From an uncultured Solirubrobacterales bacterium (GTDB taxonomy: Bacteria > Actinomycetota > Thermoleophilia > Solirubrobacterales > 70-9), in assembly GCA_903939845.1 (NCBI GenBank), contig CAJAIJ010000041.1, positions 1 through 42,854 on the forward strand: a stretch of 42,854 nucleotides of DNA. The letters run 5' to 3'. Positions 1 to 8,304 of this stretch are shown one piece after another; position 1 is the stretch's first letter; each line of letters opens with the position of its first letter. Under the pieces are notes generated by a model, which was not told the origin of the DNA, did no database searches, and saw nothing but the letters and a program-made list of their open reading frames with translations. Made by a program: the position numbers and the translations under genes.

Positions 1-284
1 ACTCCCTGCTCGCGGAGCAGGTCGACGATCCTCGGGACCAGGGTCATGTGGGCACCGGACAGGATCGAGATCCCGATCGCGTCGGCGTCCTCCTGGATAA
101 CGGTCTCGGCGATCTGCTCGGGGGTCTGGTGGAGGCCGGTGTAGATGACCTCCATCCCGGAGTCACGAAGGGCCCGGGCGATGATCTTGGCACCCCGGTC
201 GTGGCCGTCGAGGCCGGGCTTGGCGACCACGACCCTGATCTTGCGATCGGCCGGACGGGCCGGTGTTGTCGGGGTGGCCTCCAT
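1..284 (-). CDS. icmB: B12-binding small subunit of acyl-CoA mutase (partial)
   Basis: This is the cobalamin-binding subunit of a two-subunit, coenzyme B12-dependent acyl-CoA mutase; it should hold the cofactor for the catalytic subunit encoded just upstream. The visible N-terminal 94 residues contain GLDGHDRG near residue 22, which carries the DxHxxG motif whose His is the lower axial cobalt ligand. The following strands ([13 protein letters not shown], then [11 protein letters not shown]) fit the flavodoxin-like B12 fold. The ATG lies 8 bases after the large-subunit stop, and GAGG overlapping that stop is a good ribosome site, so the two are co-translated. The gene runs off the left edge of the window; the family is usually about 130-140 residues. 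I name it icmB rather than mcmB only because of the partner's specificity residues; the small subunit alone does not decide it. Confidence 0.88.
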   Translation of the reverse strand, partial: MEATPTTPARPADRKIRVVVAKPGLDGHDRGAKIIARALRDSGMEVIYTGLHQTPEQIAETVIQEDADAIGISILSGAHMTLVPRIVDLLREQG

Positions 285-292
285 CGACCGCC

Positions 293-1975
293 TCAGAAGA
301 CCGGAGTCTCGGTGTAGGTGCCGAAGACGTCCTGAAGGGCGGTGATCATCTCGCCCTCCGTAGCCAGCGCCCTCGAGGCCTCGATGATCGGGTACATCAG
401 GTTCCCCTCGGCCTCGGCCGCCTTCCTGAGGTCATCGAGTCGGGCCTCGACCTCGGAAGAGCTCCGCGCCGCCTTGGTCTTCTCGAGGCGCTCGAGCTGC
501 TTGCCCTCCAGGGCCGGATCGATGTGGAGAATCTCCAACTCTTCTTCATCCTGCTGGTGACGGTTGACACCGACCACGACACGCTGTTCGTCCTCGAGTT
601 CCATCTGGTATCTGAAGGCCGCATCGCCGATCTCACGCTGCGGGTAGTTCTGGCGGATCGCTTCGACCATCCCGCCGAGCTCGTCGATCTTCCGGAAGTA
701 CGCACGGGCATCGGCCTCGAGCTCATCGGTCAGGCTCTCGACGAACCAGGAGCCCCCGAGTGGGTCGACCGTGTTCGCAACACCGGTCTCGTGGCTGATG
801 ATCTGCTGGGTGCGAAGCGCCACCCTGACGGCCTCCTCTGTCGGCAGCGCCAGGGCCTCGTCGAACGAGTTGGTGTGAAGCGACTGGGTTCCGCCCAGGA
901 CACCGGCCAGGGCCTCGATTGCGGTGCGCACGATGTTGTTGAGCGGCTGCTGGGCGGTCAGCGAGACGCCGGCGGTCTGGGTGTGGAACCGGAGCCTCAT
1001 TGCTTCGGGGCGAGTCGCCCCGTAGGTCTCCTTCATCTCGTGGGCCCAGATCCTCCGAGCCGCCCGGTACTTCGCGATCTCCTCGAAGAAGTCGATGTGG
1101 GCGTTGAAGAAGAACGAAAGCCTGGGAGCGAACTCGTCGACATCGAGGCCACGCTCGATCGCGTGTTCGACATAGGTGAAACCGTTCTTGAGGGTGAAGG
1201 CGAGCTCCTGGGCTGCGGTCGCTCCGGCCTCCCTGATGTGGTAGCCCGAGATCGAGATCGGATGCCATTTCGGCATCTCCCTGGTGCAGTACTCGACCAT
1301 GTCGGTGACCAGCCGCATCGCGGGGTCGATCGGGAAACACCACTCCTTCTGGGCGATGTACTCCTTGAGGATGTCGGTCTGGATCGTTCCGGCGAGCTGG
1401 TCGGGACGAAAGCCCTGGCGTTCGGCGACCAGCACATAGAAGGCGAGCAGCATCGCGGCCGGGGCATTGATGGTCATCGAGGTCGAGACCTCGCCCAGCG
1501 GAATCCCCTCGAACAGCCGCTCCATGTCGTCGAGGGTGTCGACCGCGACGCCCTCCCTGCCGACTTCGCCGAGCGAACGGGGGTGATCGGAGTCATAGCC
1601 CATCAGGGTCGGCATATCGAAAGCCGTCGAGAGACCGGTCTGTCCGTGGTCGAGCAGGTACCGGAACCGTTCGTTGGTCTCCTCCACCGTTCCGAAACCG
1701 GCGAACTGGCGCATGGTCCAGGTCCGACCGCGATACATCGACTCGTAAGGGCCCCTCGTGAAGGGGAAAGAGCCAGGCTCCCCGATCCTCACGGCCTCGT
1801 CGCCCTCGAGTTGGTCCGGTCCGTATCGCTCACGGATCGGCCTGCCCGAGATGGTCGAAAACCGGACCGGATCGTCATCGGGAGCAGGGCCGTTGCCGGC
1901 CGCGTGGCCGGGGCTTCCGTCGGCACTGGCCCGGGACTCTTCCCGAGCCTCTCTTTCGGCGGTCTGGCGTTCCAT
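293..1975 (-). CDS. icmA: Acyl-CoA mutase large subunit, isobutyryl-CoA mutase type
   Basis: Catalytic TIM-barrel subunit (560 aa) of a B12-dependent mutase. It lacks the C-terminal B12 domain, which is encoded separately downstream, as in the 566-aa IcmA of Streptomyces. Acyl-CoA site motifs are clear: [13 protein letters not shown] (74-86), [13 protein letters not shown] (241-253, His246) and [15 protein letters not shown]. Two positions decide the substrate. Propionibacterium methylmalonyl-CoA mutase has Tyr89 and Arg207, the latter binding the substrate carboxylate; here the aligned residues are Phe91 and Gln209, the pair known from isobutyryl-CoA mutase. The likely reaction is therefore isobutyryl-CoA to n-butyryl-CoA. 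The first 35 residues are a variable, charged leader. TAGTAT at 1988-1993 is a possible -10 element 12 bases before the ATG. An automated pipeline would probably call this methylmalonyl-CoA mutase. Mutase family is certain; the isobutyryl specificity is inferred from the two residues. Confidence 0.85.
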   Translation of the reverse strand: MERQTAEREAREESRASADGSPGHAAGNGPAPDDDPVRFSTISGRPIRERYGPDQLEGDEAVRIGEPGSFPFTRGPYESMYRGRTWTMRQFAGFGTVEETNERFRYLLDHGQTGLSTAFDMPTLMGYDSDHPRSLGEVGREGVAVDTLDDMERLFEGIPLGEVSTSMTINAPAAMLLAFYVLVAERQGFRPDQLAGTIQTDILKEYIAQKEWCFPIDPAMRLVTDMVEYCTREMPKWHPISISGYHIREAGATAAQELAFTLKNGFTYVEHAIERGLDVDEFAPRLSFFFNAHIDFFEEIAKYRAARRIWAHEMKETYGATRPEAMRLRFHTQTAGVSLTAQQPLNNIVRTAIEALAGVLGGTQSLHTNSFDEALALPTEEAVRVALRTQQIISHETGVANTVDPLGGSWFVESLTDELEADARAYFRKIDELGGMVEAIRQNYPQREIGDAAFRYQMELEDEQRVVVGVNRHQQDEEELEILHIDPALEGKQLERLEKTKAARSSSEVEARLDDLRKAAEAEGNLMYPIIEASRALATEGEMITALQDVFGTYTETPVF

Positions 1976-2016
1976 CGGACCGGGCCGATACTAGGGCATG
2001 GCCCCGGGCCGCCGAC

Positions 2017-2781
2017 CTACTGTCGCCGCGTCGTTACGTAGCTTCCGAGCCCTCCCAGCAGGGCGGCGGCGACCACGCTGCCGGCAATCGCGAGGTTCCT
2101 GCCGAGACGGTCGAAGCGCATCACCTGCCAGTCGCGCTCGCGGGCCAATGTGAGGAGCGGTGGGTCGGGATTGACGACGACCGGGTTGCCGACCGCCTCG
2201 AGCATCGGCAGATCGGACATCGAGTCCGAATAGGCCCACGAGGCTTCCAGGTCGAGGCCGCGGTCGGCCGCGAGCGCAGAGATCACCTCGACCTTCCCCT
2301 GTCCGTAGACGAAGGGCCCTTCGATCGAGCCGGTGAAGTGACCGTCGGGGCCGACCTCGTAGGTCGTCCCGACCCCGCCATCGAGTCCGAGGACGCTGGC
2401 CAGGGATTCGACCATCCCGGCACCGGCTGCGCTCACGATCCAGGCTTCGGCCCCCTCGTCCTGGTGCCTGTGCGCCTCGGCGAGGACCGCCGGGTAGACC
2501 CTCGGGAGTATTCCGGCCAGGACCTCTGGCCACATCCTGGCGATCTGGCGCTCGGGCACCCCGGCGACGGTCTCGGTGGCGACTCTCAGGACCTCGAGGG
2601 TCTGTTCATCGGTCGCACCGCGCAGCCGGTAGAGGGCGTGATCGATTCCCCAGTCGAGGATCTGGCGCCGGGTGATGATCCCCCTGCGTCTCGCCACCCT
2701 TGCGAACTCCATGCCCGAGGAGCCCGCCATCAGGGTCTTGTCGAGATCGAAGAATGCTGCCGCGCTGGCGGATTCGTTCAC
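2017..2781 (-). CDS. HAD subfamily IB phosphatase with C-terminal membrane anchor
   Basis: A 254-residue haloacid dehalogenase-fold hydrolase of the SerB-like IB group. Motif I is FFDLDKT (10-16, nucleophile Asp12 and acid/base Asp14), motif II is the Ser in WIVSAAG, motif III the Lys in GQGKVEVI, and motif IV is YSDSMSDLPML. The C-terminus (about 225-247, LAIAGSVVAAALLGGLGSYV) is a hydrophobic segment followed by TTRRQ, so the enzyme is probably tethered to the membrane from the cytosolic side. The frame stays open a further 76 codons upstream, but that part overlaps the thiolase gene and looks like random coding. I chose GTG at 2779-2781, four residues before the conserved core and 6 bases after a TACCCT box. 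The substrate is unknown; relatives act on small phosphomonoesters or lipid phosphates. Confidence 0.8.
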   Translation of the reverse strand: MNESASAAAFFDLDKTLMAGSSGMEFARVARRRGIITRRQILDWGIDHALYRLRGATDEQTLEVLRVATETVAGVPERQIARMWPEVLAGILPRVYPAVLAEAHRHQDEGAEAWIVSAAGAGMVESLASVLGLDGGVGTTYEVGPDGHFTGSIEGPFVYGQGKVEVISALAADRGLDLEASWAYSDSMSDLPMLEAVGNPVVVNPDPPLLTLARERDWQVMRFDRLGRNLAIAGSVVAAALLGGLGSYVTTRRQ

Positions 2782-2851
2782 CGGCCGAGGGTAACGGGCA
2801 TCGAGGTTCGACCCGAAAGGGCCGGACCCTTCGGACCCCGGGTTCGGCTCC

Positions 2852-4027
2852 TCAGACTTCGATGAAGATCGCGTCGCCCTGGCCGCCACCAGAGCAGATA
2901 GCGGCGCAGCCGAGACCGCCGCCTCGCCGCTGGAGTTCCCGCACCAGTGCTCCGATGACCCGGGCGCCGGAGGCACCGATCGGGTGGCCGAGGGCGATGG
3001 CGCCGCCATTCACGTTGATCTTCTCTTCGTCGATGTCGAGCATCTTCGCCGTGTTCAGGGCGACCGACGCGAAGGCTTCGTTGACCTCCCAGAGATCGAC
3101 CTCGGAGGCATCGCGTCCCATTCGCTCGAGGCCGGCCTTGGCCGCGAGGGCAGGAGTCTTGGCCAGGCAGGCGAACTCATCGCCGATCTGGCCGTAGCCC
3201 ACGATCGTGCCGACAACGGTCTTTCCGTTGGCCTCGGCCCATTCGTCCGATGCGAGGACCAGCGCCGCAGCCCCGTCATTGACGCCCGGGGCGTTACCGG
3301 CGGTGTGGGTGGCCGTCTCGCCCCCGATCGCCCGGAGCTTGCCGAGCGACTCGTGAGTCGTTTCGGGCCTGATCGCCTCGTCTTCCTCGACCACCGTGTC
3401 GCCCTTACGGCCCTTGACGGTGACCGGGACGATCTCCTCCGCCAGAACGCCGGCCTGACGGGCCTTCTCGGCCAGCTCGTGAGAGCGGGCGGCGAACCGG
3501 TCCATGTCCTCCCGTTCGATGCCGAGGCTGTTGGAGACTTCGCTCGCTTCGTTGATCATCTGGAGGTGGGTGAAGGGGTTGGTGAGTCCGTCATGGGTCA
3601 TCGAGTCGATCGTCTCGACGTCTCCCATCCGGAATCCGAAACGGGCTCCCGGGAGAAGGTAGGGAGCGTTGCTCATCGACTCCATCCCTCCGGCCACCCC
3701 TACCTCGATGTCACCGGCGCGAACCGCCTGATCGATCAGGCCTGCGGCCCGGAGGCCGGATGCGCAGACCTTGTTCACGGTCTCGGAAGGGACGTTGTTC
3801 GGAATGCCGCCCTTGATCTGGGCCTGACGCGAAGGAATCTGCCCCTGGCCTGCCTGGATCACCTGGCCGAAGCTGACCTGGTCGACCTGGTCTGCAGAGA
3901 CGCCGGCCCTCTCGAGGGCGCCTGCGATCGCAACTCCGCCGAGCTCGGTCGCGTCCACCGAGGCGAGTGAGCCTCCCATCTTTCCGAAGGGCGTTCTGGC
4001 TGTGGAGAGGATGACTGTGCGGGGCAT
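2852..4027 (-). CDS. Thiolase (acetyl-CoA C-acyltransferase)
   Basis: A 391-residue thiolase-superfamily enzyme that either condenses two acetyl-CoA or cleaves 3-ketoacyl-CoA. All catalytic landmarks are present: the nucleophilic Cys in VNKVCASGLRA, the NEAFA loop, the His in GGAIALGHPIGASG, and the C-terminal acid/base Cys in CAAICSGGGQGD. Length is normal. The start is ATG at 4025-4027 (MPRTVILSTARTP), which has AAAGG four bases upstream; an in-frame GTG 13 codons earlier is less likely. It sits head-to-head with pepA and downstream of nothing else on its strand, so it probably has its own promoter in the 141-base gap. With the mutase, MeaB and the acyl-CoA dehydrogenase it forms a short-chain acyl-CoA gene neighbourhood. 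Synthetic versus degradative direction cannot be read from sequence. Confidence 0.9.
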   Translation of the reverse strand: MPRTVILSTARTPFGKMGGSLASVDATELGGVAIAGALERAGVSADQVDQVSFGQVIQAGQGQIPSRQAQIKGGIPNNVPSETVNKVCASGLRAAGLIDQAVRAGDIEVGVAGGMESMSNAPYLLPGARFGFRMGDVETIDSMTHDGLTNPFTHLQMINEASEVSNSLGIEREDMDRFAARSHELAEKARQAGVLAEEIVPVTVKGRKGDTVVEEDEAIRPETTHESLGKLRAIGGETATHTAGNAPGVNDGAAALVLASDEWAEANGKTVVGTIVGYGQIGDEFACLAKTPALAAKAGLERMGRDASEVDLWEVNEAFASVALNTAKMLDIDEEKINVNGGAIALGHPIGASGARVIGALVRELQRRGGGLGCAAICSGGGQGDAIFIEV

Positions 4028-4154
4028 GGCGCCTTTCTCGTAGATCTTGCCGAGGTCCGTAATCACGGCTCCATCGGGCCTGTAGGTCTTTCAGCGGGCC
4101 AAGATACCGGCCCGGAACGTTTTCGGGCACTCCATTCGGGCCGGCGGTCCCGAC

Positions 4155-4160
4155 TAGACT
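4155..4160 (+). promoter_or_regulatory. -10 element of pepA
   Basis: TAGACT lies 8 bases before the pepA ATG, so transcription would begin at or next to the start codon. No convincing -35 box is seen 16-19 bases upstream. No Shine-Dalgarno sequence precedes the ATG, which fits a leaderless transcript. Confidence 0.5.
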
Positions 4161-4168
4161 GACCGTAG

Positions 4169-5602
4169 ATGAGCGTAGATGCCGAAACTGTCGAGATCGA
4201 TCCCGCCGAGTGTTCGGCCGATCTCGTTGCGGTCGGAATGTTCGAGGATGAGGCGATACCGACGCTGGCTACCGGCGCTCCCGGCTCCCGGGATGCCTCC
4301 GGCAAGAAGGGATCGGCCGTCGTGCTCTACCCCTCAGAGGACCGACGGGTCGTGGTGGTCGGTCTCGGCCGACGCGAGGATTTCGGAGTCGAGGAAGCCA
4401 GGGTCGCCGGTGCGACAAGCCAGGAGGCCCTCGTAGGGGTGAACGGCGGATCCCTTGCCTTCGTCCTGCCCGATGAGGGTCCGGCGCCCCGGGTCGCGGC
4501 CGCCCTGGTCGAGGGGGCGATCCTTTCCTCGTTCGATTTCGATCACTTCCGGGAGGGCGAGGGTCGGCTGGAGAAGATCGAGATCCTGGCCCCCGTGGAC
4601 GACGAGACCGATTCGGCCATCCGCTTCAGCCGAGTCTGCTCCAACGCGGCCAACAGAGCCCGACATCTCCAGTCGCTGCCGGCCAACTTCGCCACACCGG
4701 AGTTCCTCGCCGATCGGGCGCGGGAGATAGCCGGGGCCCACCCGGCAGTCGAGGTCGAGGTGCTCGACCGCGAGCAGATCATCGCCGCCGGAATGGGTGG
4801 CCTTGCCGCCGTCTCCTCGGGCGGGCGAGAGGTCGAGCCGAGACTGATCACCCTGAAGTACACAGGTCGGGGTTCGGGCGAAGTGCTCGGGCTGATCGGG
4901 AAGTCGGTCACCTTCGACACCGGCGGGATCTCGATCAAGCCCTCGGCCGACATGCACGAGATGAAGATGGACATGTCCGGCGGCGCCGCCGTTCTCGAGG
5001 CGGTCGCGGCGATCGCCGAGCTGGAGCTCGAGCTCGACCTGATCGCAGTCCTGCCTGCGACCGAGAACGTCCCCTCCGGCACCGCCCTCAAGCCCGGCGA
5101 CGTGATCACCCAGCTGAACGGCAAGACGGTCGAGGTGACCAACACCGATGCCGAGGGCCGGCTGATCCTGGCCGACGCCCTGGTCCACTGCGCACGGCAG
5201 GGTGCGGACCGACTGGTGGACATCGCGACCCTGACCGGGGCCGTCCTGGTCGGCCTCGGTTCGACCTATGCAGCATTGATCTCCGACGACGACGATCTGG
5301 CTGCCGAAGTGACGGCAGCGGCTGAGGAGACCGGGGAGCTGGTCTGGCGACTGCCGCTCCACGAGGAGTACTTCGAGTTGACCAAGGGCGAGATAACGGA
5401 CCTCGTCAATGCTTCGCCCCAGCGCAAGGCCGGCACGATCTACGCCGGCTCGTTCCTCGAGCAGTTCACCGAAGGCAGGCCCTGGGCACACCTCGACATC
5501 GCCGGAACCGCCTGGGGAACTGGCCGTGCCTATTGGGGCAAGGGACCGACCGGCTTCGGCACCCGTCTGCTGGTCGAACTCGCACGGCGTCAGGCCTCCT
5601 GA
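4169..5602 (+). CDS. pepA: Leucyl aminopeptidase (M17)
   Basis: Cytosolic two-metal M17 aminopeptidase, 477 residues, which removes N-terminal residues from peptides. The N-terminal macro-like domain (about 1-150) is divergent, as usual. The catalytic domain carries GKSVTFDTGGISIKPS, which holds the metal-binding Lys and Asp and the second Lys, then EMKMDMSGGAAV and the family signature NTDAEGRL with its Asp, Glu and catalytic Arg. Metal and catalytic residues all look intact. The ATG at 4169 has a TAGACT box 8 bases before it and no ribosome site, so a leaderless message is likely. It is followed after 19 bases by the acyl-CoA dehydrogenase, which has its own -10 box; the two may still be co-transcribed. 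A house-keeping gene with no sign of transfer. Confidence 0.95.
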   Translation: MSVDAETVEIDPAECSADLVAVGMFEDEAIPTLATGAPGSRDASGKKGSAVVLYPSEDRRVVVVGLGRREDFGVEEARVAGATSQEALVGVNGGSLAFVLPDEGPAPRVAAALVEGAILSSFDFDHFREGEGRLEKIEILAPVDDETDSAIRFSRVCSNAANRARHLQSLPANFATPEFLADRAREIAGAHPAVEVEVLDREQIIAAGMGGLAAVSSGGREVEPRLITLKYTGRGSGEVLGLIGKSVTFDTGGISIKPSADMHEMKMDMSGGAAVLEAVAAIAELELELDLIAVLPATENVPSGTALKPGDVITQLNGKTVEVTNTDAEGRLILADALVHCARQGADRLVDIATLTGAVLVGLGSTYAALISDDDDLAAEVTAAAEETGELVWRLPLHEEYFELTKGEITDLVNASPQRKAGTIYAGSFLEQFTEGRPWAHLDIAGTAWGTGRAYWGKGPTGFGTRLLVELARRQAS

Positions 5603-5608
5603 TCCCCC

Positions 5609-5614
5609 TAGGAT
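5609..5614 (+). promoter_or_regulatory. -10 element of acyl-CoA dehydrogenase gene
   Basis: TAGGAT ends 7 bases before the ATG at 5622, in the 19-base gap after pepA. This spacing places the transcription start on the start codon. No ribosome-binding sequence is present. Confidence 0.45.
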
Positions 5615-5621
5615 CACGGCC

Positions 5622-6767
5622 ATGGACTTCGACCTCTCGAACGAACAGCGCCTGATCCAGGAAACAGTCCGGGACTTCGCCCGGTCCGAGGTGGCCCCGG
5701 TGGCCGAGGAACTGGACCGGACCAAGTCCTTTCCTTACGAGATCGTCGCACGGATGTCCGAACTCGGTTTCATGGGTATCCCGTTCCCGGAGGAGTACGG
5801 AGGAGGCGGGGCCGACACCCTCTCCTATGCGATCGCCGTCGAGGAACTCGCCCGGATCGACTCGTCGGTTGCGATCACCGTTGCGGCCAACACCTCGCTC
5901 GGAACCTCGCCGATCTACTACTGGGGAACCGAGGAGCAGAAGCAGGAGTGGCTACCCGACCTCTGCGCCGGAAAGCGCCTCGGTGCCTTCGGACTGACCG
6001 AGCCCGAAGCCGGATCGGATGCGGGCAACACGAAGACCCGGGCAGAGCTCGTCGACGGCGAGTGGGTGATCAACGGGGCCAAGCAGTTCATCACGAACTC
6101 GGGCACCGACATCTCGGGCTGCGTCACGATCACCGCCGTCACCGGCCAGACCGACAGGGGCCCTGAGATCTCGAACCTGATCGTCCCGAACGGGACCCCC
6201 GGCTACGAAGTCGGTGAGCCCTACCGCAAGATGGGGTGGAACGCCTCCGACACCAGACCCCTGGCCTTCGACGACGCCCGGGTTCCCGAGGCCAACCTGC
6301 TGGGTCCCAGAGGCGAAGGCTTCCACCAGTTCCTCCAGATCCTCGACGGCGGACGGATCAGCGTTGCCGCGATGGGCGTAGGCCTGGCCCAGGGGGCCCT
6401 CGACGAGGCGATCAAGTACGCGAAGGAGCGACAGGCTTTCGGCAAGCCGATCTCCAAGTTTCAGGCGATCCAGGCGAAGATCGCCGACCTCTCGTCACAG
6501 ATCGAGGCCGCAAGGCTCCTTACCTGGCGGGCCGCGGTCGAGAAGGACCGCGGCGAGAACTTCAGCCTCACGGCCGCACAGGCCAAGCTGATCACGGGGC
6601 GCCTTGCGGTCCGGGCCAGTGAGGAGGCCGTCCAGATCCACGGCGGCTACGGCTATATCGAGGAATACCCCGTCTGCCGCTTCTACCGCGACGCCAAGAT
6701 CCTGACGATCGGTGAAGGCACCGACGAGGTCCAGCAGATGGTGATCGCCCGGGCCCTGGGCTGCTAG
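5622..6767 (+). CDS. Acyl-CoA dehydrogenase (short/branched-chain type)
   Basis: FAD-dependent alpha,beta-desaturase of acyl-CoA thioesters, 381 residues, passing electrons to electron-transfer flavoprotein. The N-terminal helical domain starts MDFDLSNEQRLIQ. FAD/substrate motifs AFGLTEPEAGSDAG and WVINGAKQFITNSG are clear, followed by QAFGKPISKFQAIQ and the C-terminal QIHGGYGY. The catalytic Glu is in the usual C-terminal place for short-chain members (LTIGEGTDEVQQ). Given the nearby isobutyryl-CoA-type mutase, butyryl-CoA or isobutyryl-CoA is an attractive substrate, but this is an inference from context. The longer open frame starting inside pepA was rejected because the family begins at this ATG. 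The stop codon shares the palindrome CTAG (6764-6767) with the stop of the convergent PRC-barrel gene. Confidence 0.92.
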   Translation: MDFDLSNEQRLIQETVRDFARSEVAPVAEELDRTKSFPYEIVARMSELGFMGIPFPEEYGGGGADTLSYAIAVEELARIDSSVAITVAANTSLGTSPIYYWGTEEQKQEWLPDLCAGKRLGAFGLTEPEAGSDAGNTKTRAELVDGEWVINGAKQFITNSGTDISGCVTITAVTGQTDRGPEISNLIVPNGTPGYEVGEPYRKMGWNASDTRPLAFDDARVPEANLLGPRGEGFHQFLQILDGGRISVAAMGVGLAQGALDEAIKYAKERQAFGKPISKFQAIQAKIADLSSQIEAARLLTWRAAVEKDRGENFSLTAAQAKLITGRLAVRASEEAVQIHGGYGYIEEYPVCRFYRDAKILTIGEGTDEVQQMVIARALGC

Positions 6768-7207
6768 TCGCCCGACCAGGGCCGTGAGGTCTCGGTCTCG
6801 CCGGACCTGGCCGCAATCTCGGCTCCCCTGCCCATCTTTTCCGGGATTCCGTAGTAGTCGAGGACCTGCATCTCCTGATCGCGGGTCAGCGGAATCTCCG
6901 GGTCGATCGCCGGAGCGTCCTTGATCACCTCGCGCTCGTGCGGAACCCAGACCCTCCCGGCAGCGGCTGCGCATTCGCGCATCGAGATCGGGACGGTCTT
7001 GCCGAACCGCCCGAGCTTGACCAAGAGCCAGGCGGGCTTTCCCGACTCGGAATCGACGAACAGTCCCTGGACCTTGGCGACGCTGTGGCCGGAGATGTCG
7101 TCGACCCGGTAGCCGGCCCACTCGGCTACTTCGCTGGCCTCCGGAGCAGGGACCACGGCCGAGCCCCCTCCGGCAGATCCCTGATGGCTCTGTTCAGCTT
7201 CACTCAT
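6764..7207 (-). CDS. PRC-barrel domain protein
   Basis: A 147-residue soluble protein. After a Ser/Gly/Ala-rich leader of about 30 residues comes a PRC-barrel-like beta unit (AGYRVDDISGHSVAKVQGLF through PAWLLVKLGRF and VPISMRECAAAAGRVWVPH), then a helical tail with a DYYGIP segment. PRC barrels occur in RimM and in photosynthetic reaction centre H subunits and usually mediate RNA or protein contacts, so no reaction can be assigned. The ATG at 7205-7207 overlaps the meaB stop in TGATG, and AGGGG six bases upstream is a good ribosome site, so it is translationally coupled to meaB. An alternative GTG lies one codon earlier. A role linked to MeaB is suggested only by the coupling. Confidence 0.7.
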   Translation of the reverse strand: MSEAEQSHQGSAGGGSAVVPAPEASEVAEWAGYRVDDISGHSVAKVQGLFVDSESGKPAWLLVKLGRFGKTVPISMRECAAAAGRVWVPHEREVIKDAPAIDPEIPLTRDQEMQVLDYYGIPEKMGRGAEIAARSGETETSRPWSGD

Positions 7208-8184
7208 CACTTTCCCCTCTCTTCATTCGTAAGTTCGAGCAGCTCGATCGCTGCGGTTGCAGGATCGAGCTCCCGGTCGACCACCCTGGCGACCAGTCGG
7301 GCCGCTTCGGGATCTTCCTCGAGCACGGCCTCCAGCCTACGCCTGAGCCTGACCGCCGCCAGGCCGACCACCTCGTTCCTCAGATTTCTGGCGCGCCGCT
7401 CGGCCAGAGTTCCCTCGTTCTCGATCCAGGCCCGGTGCTCGGCCATCTTGGCCGCGAGCTCGGCCACGCCCTCGCCCCGGGCTGCCTCGGTCCGGAGGAT
7501 CGGCACCCGCCACTCTCCGGCCTGGTGCGACAGCGAGAGGGCGGAGCGGACCTCCCGGACCATGGTGTCGGTCATCGGGTGGTCGGCCTTGTTGACGACG
7601 ATGATGTCCGGGATCTCCATGACGCCGGCCTTCAGCGCCTGAATCGAGTCACCGGAGCCCGGCATCAAGGCCAGAACGATCGTGTCGGCGTGGTCGACGA
7701 TGTCGATCTCACCCTGCCCGACCCCGACGGTCTCGATCAGGACATCGTCCTTGCCCGAGGCGTCCATCGCCAGAACGGCCTGAAGGGCCGCCTCGGAGAG
7801 GCCACCCAGCGCCCCGCGGGAGGCCATCGACCGGATGAAGACACCGCGGTCGAGGAAGTGCTCGGTCAGCCGGATCCGATCACCAAGGAGCGCGCCCTTG
7901 GTGAAGGGGCTGGAGGGATCGATCGAAAGGACGGCGACCTCACGATCCTCCTTCCGCAGCTCGGCCGTAAGGGCGCCGATCAGTGTGCTCTTTCCGACTC
8001 CGGGAGGCCCCGTGAAGCCCGTGATCCTGGCCTTCCCGGTCTTCGGGAACACCTCGCGCACCAAAGCCCAGCCGGCAGGGTCATCGGACTCGATCAGGGT
8101 GATGGCCCTAGCCAGGGACCGCTTGTCGCCGGCCATCAACGACTCGGCGAGCGGAGAGAGTTCGGTTGTCGTCCCGTCGGCCAT
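7207..8184 (-). CDS. meaB: MeaB/ArgK-family GTPase, mutase chaperone
   Basis: G3E-family P-loop GTPase of 325 residues that protects and reloads B12-dependent acyl-CoA mutases, gating cobalamin transfer and preventing inactivation. Motifs in order: GFTGPPGVGKSTL (Walker A), LSIDPSSPFTKGALLGDRIR (switch I region), DDVLIETVGVGQGEIDI (switch II, Glu-Thr-Val-Gly) and VVNKADH (NKxD base recognition). The C-terminal helical region (about 260-325) is the dimerisation arm. The frame remains open for 165 codons upstream, but the family starts near this ATG, and a TAGACT box ends 7 bases before it, indicating a leaderless message. The mutase genes lie 5.2 kb downstream on the same strand, so this is very likely their chaperone. 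It is coupled to the PRC-barrel gene. Confidence 0.92.
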   Translation of the reverse strand: MADGTTTELSPLAESLMAGDKRSLARAITLIESDDPAGWALVREVFPKTGKARITGFTGPPGVGKSTLIGALTAELRKEDREVAVLSIDPSSPFTKGALLGDRIRLTEHFLDRGVFIRSMASRGALGGLSEAALQAVLAMDASGKDDVLIETVGVGQGEIDIVDHADTIVLALMPGSGDSIQALKAGVMEIPDIIVVNKADHPMTDTMVREVRSALSLSHQAGEWRVPILRTEAARGEGVAELAAKMAEHRAWIENEGTLAERRARNLRNEVVGLAAVRLRRRLEAVLEEDPEAARLVARVVDRELDPATAAIELLELTNEERGK

Positions 8185-8191
8185 CGATCCG

Positions 8192-8197
8192 AGTCTA
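8192..8197 (-). promoter_or_regulatory. -10 element of meaB
   Basis: On the minus strand TAGACT ends 7 bases before the meaB ATG, so the predicted transcript is leaderless. This also supports the short form of MeaB over the much longer open frame. Confidence 0.5.
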
Positions 8198-8304
8198 GAA
8201 CCTGGGCCGGAACGGTTCCTCACCTTCGTCTTCGGCCCGACGCTCGCACCCTCACGGTCTCCTGTCCGATCCGGCCCCGTCCGAATAGAGTCCTGCCCCC
8301 GGTA

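Noticed and set aside
263-2041. A 592-codon plus-strand open frame across the mutase gene
   Set aside because: It is antisense to a clearly conserved mutase; long open frames opposite genes are expected in GC-rich DNA, and its translation has no family motif.
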